A stretch of 64,000 nucleotides of DNA from Icerya purchasi (taxonomy: Eukaryota; Arthropoda; Insecta; Hemiptera; Monophlebidae): assembly GCA_039619475.1 (NCBI GenBank), contig CM077115.1:156773774-156837773 (forward strand), given 5' to 3'. Of the stretch, positions 58,059-64,000 are shown piece by piece (the stretch's first letter is position 1; every line of letters starts with the position of its first letter). A model generated the notes under the pieces. It had not been told where the DNA came from and searched no databases. It saw only the letters and a program-made list of their open reading frames with translations. The translations under genes were made by a program, and so were the position numbers.

Positions 58059-58665
58059 TGTTGTCGGCCGAAATTTTAAACTAACGGATTTATTGTTTAC
58101 ACACACAAAAAAAAAAAAAACACAACAGATGACCGAAGACAGAAAAACAAACAAATCTACCGAATTCTCCTCTTTATTAATTTTACACAAACACGGCTTT
58201 TACGAATAATGAAAATATATATAAAACGATATACACGCTTTATATCTTCGTACACTTAAAGGAGACACGTTTCTCCAGCAAACGAAATACACAATGGCTC
58301 ACGCCAATTCGATATTACACGTTTCTAAAAACTAAAAACTACCTGATGCCGACCGCGACAGCCATCCTGCCCTTAAAATTAAAACGACGCTATCCTTAAA
58401 TATGGCGACCTTTTAACTCTAGGCGCTAACATGCAATTAACAAAATAAAAATATATAAATATTATGTGCGGACGAAAAAAAAAAAAATAGAAATAAATGT
58501 TAAACGTAAATGGACTTCATTACACAAAATTAAAAAATAAAATACTGAGGGAAAAAAGAAAAGGTATTAAGAAAAATAAAAGAACGGGCACAAGGAAGTG
58601 AAAGCGAAAAGTGGAAAGCGATAGTTAAGTTGGAACAATAAGGGGGGGGGGGGACAACGAAAGAA
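58059..58665 (-). repeat. LTR 4, with an altered outer end
   Basis: Matches the other LTRs up to about 58640, then has a run of 12 G residues and ends GACAACGAAAGAA before the ATTAT duplication, instead of GACAACAACA. It is the 5' LTR of the array as read on the minus strand. Confidence 0.8.
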
Positions 58666-58729
58666 ATTATCATCTGAAATAGATAAACCGCGCTGATGTC
58701 TGCAGTCGGTTTTAGAGGATGATTTATAA

Positions 58730-59335
58730 TACAGGGTGTGGTAACATAACGTCCTTTTTTAAAATGTGTGCCATTCAGTTGGTTGATGTCATAGCAGAGT
58801 GCTAGTGATCTCGTTCGAGAGACAAAACTATAAAGTTTTGTCTCGACACAATTCAGTCATTGTCATACATTGGAACAGTGCGGAGTGTGCGTTTGCCATT
58901 GAGGCCTACTTTTCGAACAGAAGTTCTGTGATCACAACCCAGCGCGCCTTTCGGAATCGCTTTAATTTAGCCCCGTTGGCCCCTGTCCTGGACCGGAAAT
59001 CAATTGTTATGTGGGTCACTACGTTCAGACAAACTGCAAGTACGATAAGATGAAGAAATGGAGTCCCTCGGCCCATTAGATCAGCTGAGAACATTGAGCC
59101 AGTGAGAGCTTCAATGTTGCGGTCACCACGGCGTTCTGCGCACAAACACACGTCTGGCCTTAGACTTTCTGATCGTTCTTTAAGGAGAATTCTTCATGAT
59201 GATCTTCATCTCCATTCATACAAGATGGCGATAATTCTCAGAGGAACGCGTGTGAGGTTCTTCTAGAAGTCGTTCCTGAGGACGCTATAATGTTTTTTAG
59301 TGATGAAGCCAATTTTCATTTGTGTGGAACCGTCT
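58730..59335 (+). mobile_element. Truncated Tc1/mariner-type element (DUF4817 transposase N-terminus)
   Basis: The left end CAGGGTGTGGTAACATAACG at 732-751 of this kilobase follows a TA dinucleotide, the mariner target. The transposase start is readable: EAYFSNRSSVITTQRAF, RFNLAPLAPVLDRKSI and WVTTFRQTAS (an HTH domain). After a TGA come SAENIEPVRASMLRSPRRSA and LSDRSLRRILHDDLHLH, then through frameshifts the DDE start SDEANFHLCGTV. It stops abruptly at about 59335, where the Mutator-like sequence resumes. The catalytic core beyond the first part and the right end are missing. Confidence 0.8.
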
Positions 59336-60106
59336 GAATGTTGTTATTTCCCAACCTTTACATCTGTTTGCTAAGATTTTAAATAATGAAGTTAAAACAT
59401 TTTCATTTAAACTATTAGTAAGGAAATGAGCAACAGGGTATCTATAGCCAAACTCATCAGGAACAATAAAATTAACTAAATACAACTTCCTGTTAGCAAC
59501 AATATTGAAAGTTGCATCAACACATAAACTACCTTTACAACTAATCTCCATTTCCTTCAATTGCCTAGTCTGTTGTATACCCAAAGCAAAATATCCATCA
59601 GAGCAATAGTTTTCATCTCCATTTATATTGTCACCAATAACAACTTCAGTACTCCCCCAAGGTTTATAAATCAATATACATTTATACAACTGTTGATATT
59701 TCTTAGCCAAAATTGCAGTAGATGTTGCATCATCTTTATGTTCTCTCAAGCTAACAAAATGAGCTTGTTTAGGTTTATCTATATAGTGTTTATGGTCCAT
59801 TCCTTTATTCTCTTGTAACATTCTTTGTATCACTGCTGAGGATATTCCTCGTTCTAATGAATGAATAATATAATCTCTACCAGAAACTAGTCATTGAAGC
59901 CACTGAGTATTTTTAAATGATAGCTTGTGTGTATGTCATTCTATAACTTCAACCTCAACTATGCCATCTCCTTCAACACAAACTAATATTCTGGCTGAGC
60001 ACATAGTATGGAGAACTTTACCAAATTTTCGTTTACAAGCTGCTTTTGATAGATAATTTTTTGAGTAATAGTAAGATGCATTAAATTTGCAAAACGAAAT
60101 ACTCAT
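59336..60106 (-). pseudogene. Mutator-like element gene, 5' half: zinc-binding N-terminus and start of MULE transposase
   Basis: From an ATG at 60106 the frame reads MSISFCKFN, CKRKFGKVLHTMCSARI and, after a TGA, HTHKLSF: a C...C...HxH zinc-binding arrangement found at the N-terminus of this insect MULE group. A second TGA follows (WLQ-stop-LVSGRDY), then 180 open codons containing SCKGSLCVDATFNI (first catalytic Asp of the MULE DDE domain), LVNFIVPDEFGYRYPVAHFLTN and LFKILANRCKGW. The sequence then breaks at the mariner edge, so the second Asp and the Glu are lost. The 3' half of the same gene is at 50203-48989. Confidence 0.75.
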
Positions 60107-61101
60107 AAACTTTTTGTTTCATTTTTTTCTTCCCTACCTTTATTAAGTAATTATAATTATGTACATATTGAGCATCCTTCCACTGCAAAAAATCAAAATA
60201 TGATTTAATTTTATTTCAGTAAAAATATCAAAGTAATTTAAAAGTATGGGTGATCATAGTAATATATTTACAAAATTGAATATTACAGCCAGGTTCTAAA
60301 CATGAAATTTTATGCTTAAGTCTGCTTCTTTTATAGTGCTTTTTGTTATGCCGAATTAATGACGATAAATGGGAAAATGGTAAATTACAAAATTTACACA
60401 AATATTATCATCACAATAATTATGTTCATTTAAACAAACAATCATTGTCTTCTGTTGTTTTACAATAGTTATTATAAAAAAATTAAAAATCTACCTAATT
60501 AATAATCATAATTAAACAGTCTAATATTATAATTCAAAAACAACAGTCATTTCTATTTATTGCCTGTTATTCTTATGACAGCAGATAAATTTCTATAAAA
60601 TAACATAAACCTCAAAAAGCAAATATTCTAAGAAAGTCATGATCCTTCTTTTTTCAGTTTCACTGGAAACGTATTTTATTTTTCTGTTGAAAGGAATTTT
60701 TGAAATTGAAACGAATGGTAAAGTACAAAAGATATGCTGAATTGATTGGGTTATATCGTTTGCTTACATATTTGAGAAGCTTTTTTGTTTAAATATGTCT
60801 GTCCTAATTGAGATGGTCTTTATCTAATACATTCAAATATGAAATGATGTTTTATCTTTAAAAAGCACACAATGGAATAAAATAAGTTAAAGCCAAAGTT
60901 TCAGCGATCGAACACTGCTTGGATCTATAAAATTGTGAAATATAAAGTAACTTCACTAACCACCAAATTATTTTATAAATAGAATTTTGAATGTTTTAAC
61001 AAAAGTTACCACTATATAAAATAAAATAAATCATTATCCATTTCTTCTTCAGGAAGGATTAAAAACAAATTTGCAAATACATCATACAAAACTTTACTTA
61101 C
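60107..61101. other. Unassigned AT-rich sequence
   Basis: No exon continuing the Harbinger transposase at 61.1 kb was found here. Could include the 5' flank of the Mutator-like element. Confidence 0.45.
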
Positions 61102-61424
61102 TTTAAAGACACTGCCAATTTTTCATCTGTATTAATAGGCCGCCTATAACTACTACATTTTTTTACAATTTCATGTTTTACGAGGTCATGCATTTCTTTT
61201 AACTGATCTTTAGACAGTCGAAAATATTTTACGAATGCTTTCTCTGTTAATTCTGGAATTAACCTCTGAAATTCTCCATAATCATTTTTAGCATATAAAT
61301 ATTTTTGTATCCAAAATCTTCTTCTTTTGATTTTTTCTACAATTAATAAATTTTCAACTTTCTTTTCGGACTCTGCAGAAAAGTATAATTCTAATAATTG
61401 TTTTCTTCTTCTAGAGGTTGCCAT
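61102..61424 (-). pseudogene. Harbinger-type transposase, first coding exon only
   Basis: From an ATG at 61424 the frame reads MATSRRRKQLLELYF, RRRFWIQKYLYAKNDYGEF, RLIPELTEKAFVKYFRLSKDQL and RRPINTDEKLAVSLK. It ends at a canonical donor (AAA before GTAAGT, 61096-61101). This is the HARBI1/PIF transposase N-terminal pattern (RRFWVHPIN ... GEF.TLYPDL ... FFKYFRM ... R.AI...EKLA.TLR). No frameshift occurs in this exon, but the DDE nuclease exons are absent from the following kilobase, so the gene is truncated or its next exons are beyond recognition. No inverted ends matching the MITE at 1343 were seen. Confidence 0.7.
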
Positions 61425-61593
61425 AAAGTAAAATTATGTAAACACTTAATTATACAGAATAGCATACGTTATCTTATATTTTAAAAATTATTACACACAA
61501 AATAAAAGCAAATCGTACACACTTCGTTAACCTTTGTAAATAAGCGGTTCCTTACTCTTGATATCATTCCATAGTTCTCTAGAAATCTCTTAC

Positions 61594-61936
61594 CGCAAAA
61601 TTTTCACATTCATCATCATACTTTTGATTTTCGGAATTACAAGTTGTTTCTCCTTCATTTTCATCATCTGAATCGCTACCACTAATTGAATCGTTCCTTA
61701 TTATGTCGCAGATGCGTTGATTATTTTTCATGCAATTCGATTGGATTTTTACGCTGGTAGATAGTCTACATTCTTCGCGTGCGGTGGTTAGGATATTTCT
61801 TTGGTTTTCTCTTACGTTAGTCAGTATGTAATTGATATTCCATCTTCCTGCAAGATCTGGATCTTTTTCTATTTGTTTCCAAACTTCTGAACTCCATAGT
61901 GGTAATCCATTTGTGAAATATTGGATCTTTTTTTAA
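61594..61936 (-). other. Exon-like ORF beside the Harbinger exon, unrecognised
   Basis: About 114 codons on the minus strand from IQYFTNGLPLW to a GTAAGAG donor-like site at 61587-61593. Visible features are: a W-rich start (PLWSSEVWKQI, AGRWNINYIL), a basic helix (NQRNILTTAREECRLS) and an acidic tail (SGSDSDDENEGE). Upstream start not found. Harbinger elements often carry a second DNA-binding gene beside the transposase, which this could be; a host exon is the alternative. Confidence 0.35.
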
Positions 61937-64000
61937 AACTCAAACAGCTAACCCAACAGATACTGTTGCTGCCGGTGCCATTAAACATTTGATAAATAAA
62001 CAATGTATTGCATATTAATATAATCATATGCTTTAATCTTATCCAGTAATGAATTTTCAGACTTAATTTTTGACTTGACAAATTTTTTACCACAATGAGT
62101 ATTTCTTTCAAATAACACAAGTATAAATATTTTTCAGACTAAGTATAATACGTTAATAAACTTTTAAAAATATAACAATGAGACTAAAAGTAAAGATATC
62201 TGTATAGTAATAATAAGCCATTGCATTGTAGTCAATAAATGTGTACATGAAATAGCTACTAGTTACCAACAAATTTTTTAAGCAAAAATGCTTATAGTAA
62301 ACTATTATTGATTACTACAACGTTATTACACTTCATTACTTTTAATTGCGAAATAAAAAAGGTATAAACTTTGCAATAGAAATAAAAATTTTTAAGACTA
62401 ATATATTTTTACCGACATATGATACACTTATCGATTAATATCGATAAACGTTAAGACTAAAATTTTCTTACTTACCAAAAAGCTTGACTCCATGATTAAA
62501 TTATATATAAAAAAAAATTATAAACAAATCAATAACAATTTTTTTTTTTTATTCAATACTGATGAATAAATACATGCAGTGCCTGAAATGATTGGAATCT
62601 CTTTTTGTGATGTTAGAAAGTACGTAACCTGCAATAAGTTAAAAGAAATTAATTAAATTTTCAGTAGTGAAAATAATTAAAATATATGAATAAACGATTA
62701 ATACTTAAAAAAATGCATATATAATATTGATATACCAAAATAAATATAACTAAATCTCGCCTGAAAAATTAGCTCTTAAATTTTATTATAATTAAAAAAA
62801 AATGTATGTATTTACAAATAAATAATATTAGATGATTACATATTAGGTTACGTTCTATCCACGTTTTCCAGAAGTATACTGATTAAAAAGAATTTAATAT
62901 ATTCAATTATGTTGAATTACAATACATATGTATACTTTTTAATAATTCGTCTATTCAAACGTGTAAATCAATTAAGTTCATTATACTAGTCCAGTTGCTA
63001 TTTTTAACTGGGAAAATTAAATTGTATTTATTATATACTTCAACGACTAAATAAAATCTTACAAATAAATTTATAATCTCTATTAGTGAAGTGCTTTGCA
63101 TTTTGACTACTTGTACCAACAAAAATTTGAAGAACAATTTAAATTAACTCAACAACACTGTCATTACTATCTGCAAGCTTTTCTTTTATCTTTTAGTAGA
63201 ATTTAACTAACGAAATGCAATTATACAACTTCAATTTTGATTTTTTTTTTCAATCTTTAGGAATGGAAGTTTTTGAAAGTCATAATGGTGTTGGTTCCTG
63301 GGCTGATGATAATGTTTTCAGGAGACTCCAGTGTTACTATAATGTTAAACAACTGCTCACAGAGACATTCTTTGTTTTTTATTTTTTAGTGGGCAAATCA
63401 TCTATAATGGCATTTGATCATCTATTAAGCTTTCAGTTTTCCTAGAGTCCATGATGCGTTATTCAGTTTATTTTTGAGTGTATTACTGAATACAGTGTGT
63501 GTTTGAATAATCATGCACACTTTGTTGACATTTAATAGATATTTTCCTGGTGCCTTCTTTTTTGCACAACTCTACGCTCATTTTATCTAGTTCTTTACCA
63601 TAGTTTATATCATGCTCTTAAAACATAGTCATCAGATGCAGTATTATGACAGATATTGTGAGATCAATTGTTTTATTTGACTTCGAATTTTTTTTTCAAC
63701 CCATCAGATATCTGTAAATAAAAATTATGCAAAATGTATTCCATATGTTTTGATAGTAAAAATTTATTAATCATGTAAAAATTTTGAGAGTACTATATTT
63801 TAACTTTGATATTCGAATCAATAAATTAATTTTAAAGAATTACCATATCCAATTTAATGTTACTAAAACATGTTTTGTTTATTAATACTAAAACAATTTC
63901 AAATGTCAATGGAATTTTTTTTGTCACTTCCTATTTTTTCAATTCCTTTTCATAGTGCGCCTGTATTGGAATTTGCAACATTGAAATCACTTCACTCACT
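61937..64000. other. Unassigned AT-rich sequence
   Basis: No gene recognised. A plus-strand stretch at 63261-63445 follows a good acceptor-like sequence (TTTTTTTTTTTCAATCTTTAG at 63240) and opens with MEVFESHNGVGSWADDNVF; it might be an exon of something outside the window, but it resembles nothing I know. Confidence 0.35.

Larger units (their letters stand above)
50204..58665 (-). mobile_element. Tandem array of three internally deleted LTR retroelements sharing four LTRs
   Basis: The order is LTR-internal-LTR-internal-LTR-internal-LTR, with a 2619-bp repeat unit (2617 for the first). Each internal region is about 2014 bp and codes on the minus strand for a Gag start, an integrase remnant and a pol tail. 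Capsid, protease, RT and RNase H are missing from every copy. The three units share the same stops and the same deletion, so they multiplied from one defective copy. Target duplication: ATTAT at 50199-50203 and again at 58666-58670. The polypurine-like GAATGGGCCGAGAA lies just before the 3' LTR on the minus strand. Confidence 0.9.

Noticed and set aside
50204..58665. CRISPR-like or satellite interpretation of the 2.6-kb repeats
   Set aside because: The units contain LTRs, Gag and integrase remnants and a single target duplication, which fits a retroelement array.
61869..62120. 83-codon minus-strand ORF
   Set aside because: No motif; overlaps the W-rich exon-like frame in a different register, which is the more protein-like reading.

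Overview
This is an AT-rich window from an insect or close arthropod genome. The evidence is short exons with GT-AG introns, two conserved nuclear housekeeping genes, and a dense, mostly dead load of arthropod-type transposable elements (TEs): a DUF4817-type mariner, Harbinger, hAT and Mutator-like DNA elements, LTR and non-LTR retroelements, and a tRNA-like SINE. Nothing prokaryotic is present. I cannot name the species.

Layout. 1-15.7 kb holds repeats only: a Harbinger-type MITE (1343-2245, TAA duplication), an hAT-type element (4887-5375, 8-bp duplication), three SINE copies (one lies at 19.3 kb), 3' ends of an I/R1-type non-LTR family and a Gag remnant. 15.7-29.6 kb holds the only two genes that look intact, arranged head to head: CCDC12 (minus, 21447 to 15752, three coding exons) and CHCHD7/COX23 (plus, 23811 to 29579, three coding exons). 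Their 2.36-kb intergenic space carries a 1301-bp hAT-type insertion with a perfect TTTTGTAC duplication, between two inverted copies of a roughly 72-bp sequence. A dead endonuclease-RT retroelement lies in the large CCDC12 intron, and a foldback MITE in the CHCHD7 intron. At 31.1-31.3 kb there is a frameshifted exon of a TGF-beta type I receptor kinase in which the catalytic Lys is Arg. 31.6-37.3 kb is a mosaic of dispersed repeats and promoter-like blocks (a bZIP-site palindrome and a triple CCAAT tandem repeat).

37.4-48.1 kb carries two inverted copies of an LTR-retroelement family with a coiled-coil Gag. The minus-strand copy (48.1 to 43.85 kb) reads Gag, an SGNH/GDSL-type esterase domain, aspartic protease, reverse transcriptase, integrase fragment. 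The esterase, with all its catalytic blocks still visible, is the most unusual gene content here. Between the copies is a non-LTR RT split by a solo LTR (40325-40898).

48.99-60.1 kb is a single dismembered Mutator-like gene on the minus strand. Its N-terminal zinc-binding and MULE segment is at 60106-59336, and its SWIM finger plus Ulp1/C48 cysteine-protease domain is at 50203-48989. The halves are separated by a truncated mariner and by an 8.46-kb array of three tandem, internally deleted LTR retroelements sharing four LTRs, with a 5-bp target duplication. 61.1-62 kb has the first exon of a Harbinger transposase and an unrecognised exon-like ORF. The rest to 64 kb is unassigned.

Apart from CCDC12 (spliceosome) and CHCHD7 (mitochondrial intermembrane space), nothing here is likely to be an active host gene. 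The interest lies in the nested TE history and in the domains captured by the elements.
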